Source of the DNA: OLB11 sp041392835
Lineage (GTDB): Bacteria; Bacteroidota; Bacteroidia; Chitinophagales; Chitinophagaceae
Length of the DNA: 64,000 nt
Assembly: GCA_041392835.1 (NCBI GenBank)
Contig: JAWKLF010000003.1
Location: 124,001 to 188,000 of the forward strand
Reading direction: 5' to 3'
The notes beneath the pieces are model-generated. The model was not told where the DNA came from, did not search any database, and saw only the letters and a program-made list of their open reading frames with translations. Below are positions 47,254 to 56,349 of the stretch, piece by piece; the stretch's first letter is position 1, and every line of letters begins with the position of its first letter. The translations under genes were made by a program, and so were the position numbers.

Positions 47254-48753
47254 CTATATACTTTCTTCATTGCTTTTTTCGCCTGCTCTTTGCAAACGGT
47301 CCATGGATAGTATACAATATGTATACCCATTTTGATAAGCAGATTCATCTGTGAAGGTATTTTCGCCTGTTATACCAATAAGTTGGATTGGATTATTGAA
47401 ATCTAAAGATTCATTTTTTCGATGTTTATATATAGCAAATACTATATAACTATTGGTTTTGGTAGTGCTTTCCCAAGCTAATTTATTTCCACTACCAGAT
47501 TTGATAATTGGTTTTAGTGTTACCGATGGTACTGGCAATTTTGTTTGCAGCCAAGGCATATCTGGCATAAGTGCTGGGTGAGTATATACCTCCTTCTGAA
47601 AACATTCATTGATGTTGCATGCATTTTTCATAATTGAGGATGCATTATAATAAGCACTCCCATGTATGTTAGGTTCATTTCGTAATAAGTTTATTTGCTC
47701 TTTAATTTCATCATTATTTCTCCAACATAGTTTTTTGGCTGTATTGCTTAATTGATAAGTTGCATGACCTATATATACGTGTTTGTTGTATCCATGTTTG
47801 GACCACCAAGTAAGCAGGGTATTGTAATCGGCTGCTTTATGTCCTTGTTCCCAATACAGTTGAGGTAAGATATAATCAATCCATCCTTTTTTTTGCCAAA
47901 GCAATACGTCTGCAAATAAGTCGTCATAGTTTGTTTGTCCTGCAGTAGTGGCACTTCCCATAGGGTCTTTATTGCTATTTCGCCATACACCAAATGGGCT
48001 GATACCAAATTTTACATACGATTTTTCACTTTTTATTTGTTTGCTTAATGTTTGAATTAATTCATTTACATTGTTTCTACGCCAATCATCTTTGGAAATA
48101 AAATTATAACCATATTTGATAAACGCTTTTTGGTCAGGAAATTCAGAACCAGCAATTCGATATGGATAAAAGTAATCATCAAAATGAACAGCATCTATAT
48201 CATATCGTTTTACTACATCTAAAACTATTTTTGTAAAATATTGTTGTACTTCGGGTATGCCTGGATTGAAATATTTTTTACCACCATAGTTCACAAACCA
48301 CTCGGGATGCAAGTAAGTAATATGTTGTGAGGTATGCACATTATTTTTAGCATCTACTAAGGCTCTATAAGGGTTAAACCATGCATGAAATTCGATGGCC
48401 TGTTTATGACAAGCTTCTATCATAAAAAGCAAGGGGTCGTAATATGGAGAAGGGGCTTCGCCTTGTTTGCCACTCAAATATCGACTCCAATTTTCATACG
48501 GCGATGCATAAAAGGCATCGGCTGCAGGTCGTATTTGAACAATGAGAGCATTGAAATTATTTTTTTTTGCCTTGGCTACAATGTCCAAAAATTCTCTTTG
48601 TTGGGTTTGTGCATCTAATCCTTTTTGACTTGGCCAATCTATATTTCCTACGGTGGCTACCCACAGGCCTCTAAACTCACGAATGGGTTGTGAGTGCATA
48701 GTTTGTAAAATAAAAACAAAAAGAATAGAAATAAAAAGGGATTTGTATGGCAT
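47254..48753 (-). CDS. Secreted GHL10-type glycoside hydrolase (YngK/DigH-like)
   Basis: 499 residues with a signal peptide (ILFVFILQTMHSQ). GHL10 barrel: REFRGLWVATVGNIDWPS at the start, FNALIVQIRPAADAFY, FHAWFNPYRA and the likely catalytic DAVHFDDYFYPY, with DYILPQLYWEQ later. Relatives such as E. coli DigH cut peptide-free peptidoglycan glycan. The last 90 residues look like a fibronectin-III-type domain. It ends 3 bases before the FAD oxidoreductase and heads the six-gene run. Confidence 0.9.
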   Translation of the reverse strand: MPYKSLFISILFVFILQTMHSQPIREFRGLWVATVGNIDWPSQKGLDAQTQQREFLDIVAKAKKNNFNALIVQIRPAADAFYASPYENWSRYLSGKQGEAPSPYYDPLLFMIEACHKQAIEFHAWFNPYRALVDAKNNVHTSQHITYLHPEWFVNYGGKKYFNPGIPEVQQYFTKIVLDVVKRYDIDAVHFDDYFYPYRIAGSEFPDQKAFIKYGYNFISKDDWRRNNVNELIQTLSKQIKSEKSYVKFGISPFGVWRNSNKDPMGSATTAGQTNYDDLFADVLLWQKKGWIDYILPQLYWEQGHKAADYNTLLTWWSKHGYNKHVYIGHATYQLSNTAKKLCWRNNDEIKEQINLLRNEPNIHGSAYYNASSIMKNACNINECFQKEVYTHPALMPDMPWLQTKLPVPSVTLKPIIKSGSGNKLAWESTTKTNSYIVFAIYKHRKNESLDFNNPIQLIGITGENTFTDESAYQNGYTYCILSMDRLQRAGEKSNEESI

Positions 48754-48896
48754 GTTGTAAAAGTAATTATTACAATGTGTTAATTCAATAGATTATAAAA
48801 CTTTTGTATACTTTTTCTTTTTTTATTTAAAAACTTCCTAAAAAGAAAATATAGAATGGAAAAAAAATTAGCGTTAAGGTTGTATTTTTATGAACT

Positions 48897-49997
48897 GTGA
48901 AAAGGACTTTTCTTATACTCTTAGCATGTATGTCAACTAGCTTGTATTCGCAGCAAAATTTAAGTGCTTGGCAATGCAACTATATGGGTGGAAAAATTTT
49001 TAAACATTCACCCAAAATACATATAGCAGTCCCTCCTTATAGCCAGGCTTTAGAGTTATCTTATACTATGCAAACCTTAGGAAAAAAAGAATGGCATCAG
49101 CGATATGGATTTCCAGAAATAGGCATGTCTGTTACTGCTGCAAACTATGGTAGTAGTGCTTTGGGGTATGCTATTGGCGTATATCCGACTATTCAAACTC
49201 GGTTGATAAAAATAAGAAGTGGTAATCTCTATTTAAAGGTTGGAGCAGGTTTGGGCTATGTTTCCAAAAAGTGGAATCGATTGCCTAATGAGGATACGTT
49301 GAATAATATTATTGGAAGCCATATTAATAATTTTACTATGTTTCAATTGGGTGTAAAACAGCCTATCAATAAACATTGGGTAGCACATGCTGGGTTTCAT
49401 TTTTTTCATACCTCTAATGCATCTGCTAAGCAGCCCAATTTGGGAATTAACGCATATGGACTTTTTATTGGGGCTAGTTATTATCCTAATACCTATGTCA
49501 ATGTTTTTGAAAAAAAGGTATGGGGTGCAAGCAAAAATCCATTAGAATTTTATTGGAAAAATTCGATTGCATATGCAGAAGATAAAGTAGTAGACGGACC
49601 CATGTATTCGTTTTTTTCAAACGCTATGATGCTTTCTAAGAAGTATAGAAACAAAAGCAAAATTCAGGTAGGTTTGGAAGCTACATATAGTAGTAAGTTG
49701 TATGCACTTTTTGTCAATAATCATATATATCCCGGTCAGGAAAGAAAAAAGGCATGGATATACAGTGCTTTTTTATCGCATGAATTTATATTTGGTAGCG
49801 TAGGTGTGCCATTGCAAATGGGCACTTATATACGAAGAGAATTAGGCGGTATTCCAGTTTATCAGAAATTAGGATTTAATGTATATATGCTAAAAAAGCC
49901 TTATGGTTTTTTGAAAAATATATACGCAAGTGCATTATTAAAAACACATTTTTTGCAGGCCGAATATGCCGAATTTGGTTTGGGATTTGTACTTTAA
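48897..49997 (+). CDS. PagL-like acyloxyacyl hydrolase (lipid A deacylase family)
   Basis: 366 residues starting at GTG, with a signal peptide (LLACMSTSLYSQ) and beta strands through the protein. The motif HTSNASAKQPNLGINAYGL matches the PagL His-x-Ser site. PagL is an outer-membrane barrel that removes the 3-O-acyl chain of lipid A. This protein is about twice the usual PagL length, as in other Bacteroidota members. Divergent from the GHL10 gene and convergent with wbpA. Confidence 0.78.
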   Translation: MKRTFLILLACMSTSLYSQQNLSAWQCNYMGGKIFKHSPKIHIAVPPYSQALELSYTMQTLGKKEWHQRYGFPEIGMSVTAANYGSSALGYAIGVYPTIQTRLIKIRSGNLYLKVGAGLGYVSKKWNRLPNEDTLNNIIGSHINNFTMFQLGVKQPINKHWVAHAGFHFFHTSNASAKQPNLGINAYGLFIGASYYPNTYVNVFEKKVWGASKNPLEFYWKNSIAYAEDKVVDGPMYSFFSNAMMLSKKYRNKSKIQVGLEATYSSKLYALFVNNHIYPGQERKKAWIYSAFLSHEFIFGSVGVPLQMGTYIRRELGGIPVYQKLGFNVYMLKKPYGFLKNIYASALLKTHFLQAEYAEFGLGFVL

Positions 49998-50005
49998 ATG
50001 ATACC

Positions 50006-51292
50006 TTAGAAACTCCAATAATTAAGGGTTTTAATTTTATCGCGGAGTATGCCTTTTAAATCAACTATAAGGCCACCTTTAACTAAAAGCCCTTCAAAAT
50101 AGGTTTCATCCAATACTTCAAATTCTTTATGGTTTACGGCTACTATGATAGCATGATAAGGACCATTAATATCACTTAAGCCATAGCCATATTCATGCTT
50201 TAGTTCTTCTGCATCTACATGCGGATCAGATACATCTACTTGAATACTATATCCTTGTAGTTCTTTTACTAAATCTGCAACTTTAGAATTTCTAATATCC
50301 GTTACATTTTCTTTGAAGGTAGTGCCTAATATTAAAATTTTAGATTGTGTAATATCAAAGCCCGATTTAATAATAGTCTGTATCGTTTTTTTCGCCGCAT
50401 AGCTTGCCATCTCATCATTAATTGTTCTGCCCGAAAGGATAACTTTAGATTTGTAACCTAACTGTTCAGATTTATACGTAAGATAATATGGGTCTACTCC
50501 AATACAATGACCGCCAACTAAACCAGGGAAGAATTTTAAGAAATTCCATTTAGTACCCGCAGCTTCTAATACTTCGTATGTATTAATGCCCAATTTGTCA
50601 AAAATGATAGATAGCTCATTCATTAAAGCGATATTTAAATCGCGTTGTGTATTTTCTATAATTTTTGCAGCTTCGGCTACTTTTATACTAGAAGCCCTAT
50701 GCACACCAGCACCCACTACTAATTCATATGTTTTGGCTATTTCTTCTAAACTTTCTGCATCACATCCAGAAACTACTTTGATTACATTTTGAAGTGTATG
50801 CTCTTTGTCGCCTGGGTTTATACGTTCGGGTGAATAACCAATTTTAAAATCTGTAATCGCTTTTAATCCCGATAATTTTTCTATTATTGGCAAGCAGTCT
50901 TCTTCTGTGCAGCCAGGATAAACTGTAGATTCAAATACCACATAGTCGCCTTTTTTGAGAACTTTTCCTATGGTTTCAGAGGCTTTAGTTACGGGTGTTA
51001 GATCAGGCACATTATGTTTATCTACAGGTGTAGGTACTGCTACAACATAAAATTTTGCTTCTTTTAATTTTTCTATCGAGTCAGTAAATTCAATACTTGT
51101 ATTTTCAAATGCTTGTTTTTCTAATTCATTGCTTGGGTCTATGCCATTCTTCATCATTTCTACACGTTTGGCATTGATATCAAAGCCAATGACATCAATT
51201 TTTCTGGCAAATTCTAATGCTATTGGTAATCCTACGTAGCCAAGCCCAATGACAGCTAATTTTTCCTTTTTATCAATAAGTTGTTGATACAT
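50006..51292 (-). CDS. wbpA: UDP-N-acetylglucosamine 6-dehydrogenase (WbpA/TviB/UgdA type)
   Basis: 428 residues, a nucleotide-sugar dehydrogenase. NAD site LAVIGLGYVGLPIALEFA; SPERINPGD and the catalytic Cys in FFPGLVGGHCIGVDPYYL; TFKENVTDIRNSK. The TviB-like pattern (GCTEEDCLP, GYSPERINPGD) points to UDP-GlcNAc rather than UDP-glucose or UDP-ManNAc. Its product UDP-GlcNAcA is the substrate of the WbpB-type enzyme encoded 33 kb away at 16364-17386. Follows the WecA-like gene by 51 bases. Confidence 0.88.
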   Translation of the reverse strand: MYQQLIDKKEKLAVIGLGYVGLPIALEFARKIDVIGFDINAKRVEMMKNGIDPSNELEKQAFENTSIEFTDSIEKLKEAKFYVVAVPTPVDKHNVPDLTPVTKASETIGKVLKKGDYVVFESTVYPGCTEEDCLPIIEKLSGLKAITDFKIGYSPERINPGDKEHTLQNVIKVVSGCDAESLEEIAKTYELVVGAGVHRASSIKVAEAAKIIENTQRDLNIALMNELSIIFDKLGINTYEVLEAAGTKWNFLKFFPGLVGGHCIGVDPYYLTYKSEQLGYKSKVILSGRTINDEMASYAAKKTIQTIIKSGFDITQSKILILGTTFKENVTDIRNSKVADLVKELQGYSIQVDVSDPHVDAEELKHEYGYGLSDINGPYHAIIVAVNHKEFEVLDETYFEGLLVKGGLIVDLKGILRDKIKTLNYWSF

Positions 51293-51320
51293 GGTGTTTT
51301 TTTATTAGTGAGAAAGTGTG

Positions 51321-51328
51321 CAAAGCTA
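51321..51328 (-). promoter_or_regulatory. Candidate -7 box for wbpA
   Basis: Minus strand reads TAGCTTTG, matching TAnnTTTG, 28 bases before the wbpA ATG. No TTTG at the usual upstream distance. Confidence 0.35.
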
Positions 51329-51343
51329 ATAAAAAAATAATAC

Positions 51344-52363
51344 TTATGGCTTGATTTGCGTCTCTTTTCGAGAATAAACAAAGTAAAACACCGTATAGCA
51401 AAAAATAAAGCTAAATGCAAGTAGCATCAGCAATTCAGTGTTTCTATAGCTCACTACTGCTAATAGATTTAACAGCATGATAATAGGTAAAATAAAGAGT
51501 ACAGTTGCCGAATTTCTATTTTTTGTAAAATTTCTAAAAATTAGTTGGTGTACATGCTTAGAATCTGGATAGAGGGGGGATAGTTTATGTACAAAAGTTC
51601 TTCGTGTAAATGAAAAAATGACTTCCCATACGGGGTATATAAGACATACTAAAACAAACCATGGCGATATGTCTTCATTTCTTTTTACTAACATTATAGA
51701 AATTACTGCTAATAAAAACCCTAAGCTATAAGCTCCTCCATCTCCTAAAAATATTTTGCCAGCAGGATAATTAAATATTAAAAATCCGCTCAAGGCTGCA
51801 ACACATATAAGTGATATATAAAAAATTTGAAAATCCTTTACGATATAAGCAATAAACGCATATGTAAGAAAAATAATCAGGCCCACGCCTGATGATAAAC
51901 CATTAAATCCATCTATCATGTTGGCACCATTGATAAGACCAATAATAGCCACCATAGTTATCAAAATGCCTATAAAGTAAGGCACTTCAAATAGTGCAAA
52001 ATTGGTAACTACAGAGTTAATTAAGTAAATGGCCATGCCTCCCGATATGCTCATAATGAGTAAGCGACGCCAAGGTGATATTTTGGCAAATAAATCTTCT
52101 AAAAAGCCAGCTAAGAAAGCTGGTATAATACACAATATAATATACAAGCCAATTTCTTTTTCGGGAACCATAAAAAGAATAGCTACAAATATACCTAAGC
52201 CTCCTATGCGTGGTGTGGGTTCTTCATGGAGTTTTTGTGGTAGTAGACTGTTGTGATCATCAATAAATATGCCTTTTTTGTGCGATAAATCGATCACTAA
52301 GTAATTAGTTAATAAAGAAGCAATAAATGCTACGCCAACATATATAAGTAAACTAAATGACAC
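51344..52363 (-). CDS. WecA/MraY-family glycosyl-1-phosphate transferase
   Basis: 339 residues from a GTG at 52363; an in-frame TTG at 52384 is the alternative. About ten membrane helices. Cytoplasmic motifs: KLHEEPTPRIGG, then GLINGANMIDGFNGLSSG (the Asp pair) and KIFLGDGGAYSLGF, then HVHQLIFR. It would start glycan assembly by moving a sugar-1-phosphate onto undecaprenyl phosphate. Adjacent to wbpA, so it may begin O-antigen or A-LPS-type synthesis. Confidence 0.88.
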   Translation of the reverse strand: MSFSLLIYVGVAFIASLLTNYLVIDLSHKKGIFIDDHNSLLPQKLHEEPTPRIGGLGIFVAILFMVPEKEIGLYIILCIIPAFLAGFLEDLFAKISPWRRLLIMSISGGMAIYLINSVVTNFALFEVPYFIGILITMVAIIGLINGANMIDGFNGLSSGVGLIIFLTYAFIAYIVKDFQIFYISLICVAALSGFLIFNYPAGKIFLGDGGAYSLGFLLAVISIMLVKRNEDISPWFVLVCLIYPVWEVIFSFTRRTFVHKLSPLYPDSKHVHQLIFRNFTKNRNSATVLFILPIIMLLNLLAVVSYRNTELLMLLAFSFIFCYTVFYFVYSRKETQIKP

Positions 52364-52367
52364 AGCA

Positions 52368-52375
52368 CAAAGATA
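52368..52375 (-). promoter_or_regulatory. Candidate -7 box at the start of the WecA-like gene
   Basis: Minus strand reads TATCTTTG, matching TAnnTTTG. It ends 4 bases before the GTG at 52363 and lies inside the alternative TTG-start frame. If active, the transcript would be nearly leaderless. Confidence 0.3.
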
Positions 52376-52400
52376 GCATTTCAAAAATCATTTTTTAAGA

Positions 52401-55400
52401 TTATTTAGAAGTAACTGTTTTTGCCATATTACACCATGTGCATTCCTTTTTATCGCAGCCAGTATAAAAATCATGTTGTTGAATTTTTTCCCAAACATCT
52501 TTAATTTCTTTTTTTACTATTTCTATATCATTATCACTGACATTAAAAACAAAACTAGGTGGTAACAAATTTGTTTCTTTGTCGGGTTCCAAAAAATCAA
52601 ATCGTGTGCCTATGTTTTTATATTTTCTGGGTTGCTGTTTATCTAACAAGATTTTATAAAAAACACTTTGTCTCCAATAATCTCCACCTATCTTATCCTC
52701 TTTGGGTGCTTTAAGTTTATCCTTAGTATATGGGCTATTATAATTTCCGGTTTTATAATCTACTACGATGTCGCCCGATTCTAACTTTTCAATTTTATCA
52801 ATTTTTCCAGTCAATGGTATGCCATCCATAAGCACATTGATTTTCATTTCTAAGTCTACATTTTTTGAGGACTCAGGGATTAGATTGTTGTTCAAAATTT
52901 GGTTTATGTATTTTCCATATTCAGATAGTTTCCCATAGCCATTTTTAGAAAACTTTTCTTTATTTTTTTGCATAAAGTAATAAAGAATAGCGTCTAAGCG
53001 CTCTGTAGCAATATGATCTTGTTTTTGTTCTTTCATTTCTTCAAAGGCTTTTTCTAATACGTAGTGCATAGCACTACCAAAAGTCATGTTTTCAGAAACG
53101 CCACTAGGTATAGATACAATTTTGTTATAATAAAACTTGATAGGGCATTCTAAATATTGGTTTAGTGAGGTTACATTCATCGTAAAGTTCTCTAATTGTC
53201 TATCCACATATGCTTTTTCCAATTGTAAGGCTTCTGTTGTTGTATCTATATTTAAAGCGGTTTCAAATAATATTAAATTTTCACGAGAAAGTTCTGGTTT
53301 GATAATGTCTGGTTCGTCACCTAAAATTTCGTGAATAAAACGAGATTTCTCAATATCCTTACCGTCTAAATCTTTTTCATAGTAAGAAAGATAAACTTGT
53401 TTTTTTGCTCTTGTAATACCAACATAGAGCAATCTTCTTAATTCTTCTTCGTCTTTATCATCTTGTATATGTCCAAATAAGTTAGGCGGAAATTTAGTCG
53501 TATTGGAGTTGCCTTTTTTAGATTCCCATTCTTTTGCCACACAGCCTCCTAAAAATACGTATTCGAACTCTCTTCCTTTGGAACCATGATATGTAAAGAG
53601 TTTTACAGCTTTGTCACTTCCATAAACATTGATAAGTGGTATTTCTAATTTATTATTTTCAAGTATAGTAAGTCCTTGAACAAAATCGTGAAGTTCCATG
53701 TCTTTATGGCCTTGGCAGGTTTTCTTTATATAGTCACTAAAACTTGTGAGTGCTTCAAAATGAGTAAATTTCTCTATTGGATTTGATAAAATAGTTGGAA
53801 TAACGGAGCATGATTCGATCATAAAATCAAACCATTGCAATAAAGACAAATTGGCTGAAGCTTGTATTAAATTCTCGAGTATAGCAGCCGTGGCTACAAG
53901 CTTATCCGAAGCTTTTTCTAAAAAAAGTAAAGGCTTTTCGTGCTGTATAAGTTCTTGCAGATAGGCTCTAAAACTTGAGTTGCTTTTTTGATTTTTTCTA
54001 TACGTAGAAGCTGTAATGGAAGCTTTGGCAATTTCAATGGGGTCTATACCAAAAAAGTTGAAGTGTAAAATGTGAAATAAATCTTCGTCGCCACTATAGG
54101 GTACTTGAGTTTCACGTTGCACATAGGTCATAATAGTTACGAGTTGTTTAATAAGAATATGTTTCAGCAAGTCGCTTTCTTTTTTTGCGTAAAACGGAAT
54201 GTCAAGTTTTTTTAGATATTCTGTTAGTTCAATGAGATCTACATTTTTAGTATATAATACTGCTATTTCATCCATTGGTACACCTTGCGCTATAAGTTTT
54301 TTTATTTCTTGGGCTATAAAAACTTTTTCATATCGTGGTGTATGAAAACTGCATAATTTTAGTTGACTGTTTTGTTTTGTACTATTTGTACTTTCAGATA
54401 GTAAATTTTTATCCAGATGAGGCATAAAATTTATCATTCTATTGTTATTTCTTTTTATCAATAGAGCGGCCTCATCGAGTATGCCTTGATAAGAGCGGTA
54501 GTTTATTTTTAAACATATTTCTTTTAACCCAAAGTCTTTATATTGTTTTCTAAATGAAATTAAATTTTCAATATTAGCTCCTTGAAAACGATATATGGAT
54601 TGGTCATCATCGCCAACAATAAATAGATTTGGTGAGGCATCATAAGCACTTAAAAGGTTGATAATAGCAAGCTGCGAGCCATTAGTATCTTGAAATTCAT
54701 CTACTAATAAATACTGATATTTTTCGTGCATATAGCTCAGTATGCTTTCATCCGTTTCAAAAAGACGAATTACCCAATTAATCATATCGCTATATTCAAA
54801 GCGATTTATCTGATTCATTTTATTGTCATAGATTTCAAAAAGGGCTACTCGTTTTTTTAATTTTTCTAAACGATTTAGTTTCTCAAGAATGTCTGCTTTT
54901 AAGTTTCCTTTAGTTGGCCCTCTCGACGAAATATTTTGAGGGTCTTCAGATAATTCTTTGATATATTCATCTATTTTATTTAGTACTTCACGACTATCCC
55001 AATTTTCTAATTTTATTCTTTCAAAAGCAGATTTAAGACTCTTAATTTCCGAGTCTACATATTTAGGATTGTGTAAGGGATGCTCTATGGGAAGTTCATG
55101 TAAAATTTCACTTAGTAGTTGTATATGCTCTAAGTCTGATATAAGATCTACTTCATTTTTTTTAAACCAAGAAGGAAACTGATTTATAATTTCATTGCAA
55201 AAAGAATGAAAGGTGTGAACTGCAATTTTTGAAGCACTTTCAATGCCTATTATACGAATGAGCCTTTCATTCATGTTTTTTTTCCCTTCGTCTGTAAATG
55301 TTAGGCAAAGAATATTTTGAGGCAATATCTGTGCTTCGCTTCTTAACAAATTGGCAATGCGCATTGCTAAAATTTCTGTTTTGCCAGTGCCCGGACCAGC

Positions 55401-55499
55401 CAGTACCATCACAGGGCCATATATAGTATCTACGGCTTCTTTTTGCTCATTGTTTAATTTTTCATATCGCTTTACGTATCTTTCTTCAAATGTTTGCAT
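52401..55499 (-). CDS. UvrD-like helicase fused to PD-(D/E)XK nuclease
   Basis: 1,032 residues from the ATG at 55499. SF1A helicase motifs: Walker A GPGTGKTE, LLVDEFQDTNGSQL (II), GDDDQSIYRFQGA (III), INYRS (IV), TYHGSKGREFEYVF (V) and LLYVGITRAKKQVYLSY (VI). The C-terminus (about 790-1030) has a PD-(D/E)XK nuclease with DKIEKLESGDIVVDYKTG. A possible 4Fe-4S site comprises Cys in LNQYLECPIKFYYN plus CDKKECTWC at the end, as in AddB. Likely a single-chain DNA-end resection or repair enzyme. Confidence 0.9.
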   Translation of the reverse strand: MQTFEERYVKRYEKLNNEQKEAVDTIYGPVMVLAGPGTGKTEILAMRIANLLRSEAQILPQNILCLTFTDEGKKNMNERLIRIIGIESASKIAVHTFHSFCNEIINQFPSWFKKNEVDLISDLEHIQLLSEILHELPIEHPLHNPKYVDSEIKSLKSAFERIKLENWDSREVLNKIDEYIKELSEDPQNISSRGPTKGNLKADILEKLNRLEKLKKRVALFEIYDNKMNQINRFEYSDMINWVIRLFETDESILSYMHEKYQYLLVDEFQDTNGSQLAIINLLSAYDASPNLFIVGDDDQSIYRFQGANIENLISFRKQYKDFGLKEICLKINYRSYQGILDEAALLIKRNNNRMINFMPHLDKNLLSESTNSTKQNSQLKLCSFHTPRYEKVFIAQEIKKLIAQGVPMDEIAVLYTKNVDLIELTEYLKKLDIPFYAKKESDLLKHILIKQLVTIMTYVQRETQVPYSGDEDLFHILHFNFFGIDPIEIAKASITASTYRKNQKSNSSFRAYLQELIQHEKPLLFLEKASDKLVATAAILENLIQASANLSLLQWFDFMIESCSVIPTILSNPIEKFTHFEALTSFSDYIKKTCQGHKDMELHDFVQGLTILENNKLEIPLINVYGSDKAVKLFTYHGSKGREFEYVFLGGCVAKEWESKKGNSNTTKFPPNLFGHIQDDKDEEELRRLLYVGITRAKKQVYLSYYEKDLDGKDIEKSRFIHEILGDEPDIIKPELSRENLILFETALNIDTTTEALQLEKAYVDRQLENFTMNVTSLNQYLECPIKFYYNKIVSIPSGVSENMTFGSAMHYVLEKAFEEMKEQKQDHIATERLDAILYYFMQKNKEKFSKNGYGKLSEYGKYINQILNNNLIPESSKNVDLEMKINVLMDGIPLTGKIDKIEKLESGDIVVDYKTGNYNSPYTKDKLKAPKEDKIGGDYWRQSVFYKILLDKQQPRKYKNIGTRFDFLEPDKETNLLPPSFVFNVSDNDIEIVKKEIKDVWEKIQQHDFYTGCDKKECTWCNMAKTVTSK

Positions 55500-55626
55500 A
55501 GAAATTAAGGTTTTAACTAAAAAGTAAAGGTATGTGTAACAAAACATACTGAGTTTGCGTAGTGAAGATTATTTTCCTATTTTTTAACAACTACCATTTA
55601 TTTGCATAGTAATTTTACAAATACAT

Positions 55627-56346
55627 ATGAACAATAACATGAAACAATTTCTTTTTTTATTAGGCTTAGTAATTTTAAGCGCATGCTCTTTTTCTCAGAA
55701 AGGCTCGGGCACTATAGATGTAAATACGTATTTTGAATTATTGTCAAAAGACAATAATAAAATCATATTAGATGTAAGAACCCCCGGTGAGTTTGCACAA
55801 GAGCATTTGAACAATGCTATCAATATTAATTTTAATAGTAGCGATTTTGAAGCACAAGTAGCCCAATTGGATAAGAAAAAAACTATTTACTTATATTGTC
55901 TTTCGGGTGGTAGAAGTGGTAGCGCTTTGGGTGTGCTTACCAAATTGGGTTTTGAAAATGTATATAATTTAAAAGGAGGTATATTGCAATGGAAGGCCAA
56001 AAATTTTCCTTTAAACAATAGCGATGCTGGGGCTCAAACATGGAAAGGAATGAGCGAAGCAGATTATCAACAAATGGTTCAGGGCGATGTGCCCGTATTG
56101 GTTGATTTTAAAGCCTCTTGGTGCGGCCCATGCAAACAATTAAAACCTATTTTGACTGAATTGCAAGAGGAATATAAAGGAAAATTAAAAGTACTTTTTG
56201 TAGATGTAGATGAAAATAAATCGTTGGCAGACGCTATGAAAATTAGAAGCATACCTTTAATGATTTATTATAAAAATGGAAAAATTGCTATGAATATAGA
56301 AGGCTTTGCCGATAAAGCGTCTATAATTCAATCCTTAGGTTTGTAA
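55627..56346 (+). CDS. Rhodanese-thioredoxin fusion lipoprotein
   Basis: 239 residues. A likely lipobox LSAC (Cys20) would anchor it in the envelope; SFSQ just after it could instead be a plain signal-peptide cleavage. Residues about 27-130 are a rhodanese domain with active loop CLSGGRS (Cys91). Residues about 140-239 are a thioredoxin domain with WCGPCK (Cys166, Cys169). It would join sulfane-sulfur transfer to thiol reduction outside the cytoplasm. Not recognised as a named protein. Stands alone, convergent with the yidC-hydrolase unit. Confidence 0.88.
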   Translation: MNNNMKQFLFLLGLVILSACSFSQKGSGTIDVNTYFELLSKDNNKIILDVRTPGEFAQEHLNNAININFNSSDFEAQVAQLDKKKTIYLYCLSGGRSGSALGVLTKLGFENVYNLKGGILQWKAKNFPLNNSDAGAQTWKGMSEADYQQMVQGDVPVLVDFKASWCGPCKQLKPILTELQEEYKGKLKVLFVDVDENKSLADAMKIRSIPLMIYYKNGKIAMNIEGFADKASIIQSLGL

Positions 56347-56349
56347 TAC

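Noticed and set aside
52401..55499. The helicase-nuclease as part of an anti-phage defence island
   Set aside because: Neighbours are envelope-glycan and thiol genes, with no methylase, TIR, reverse transcriptase or other defence partner in the window.
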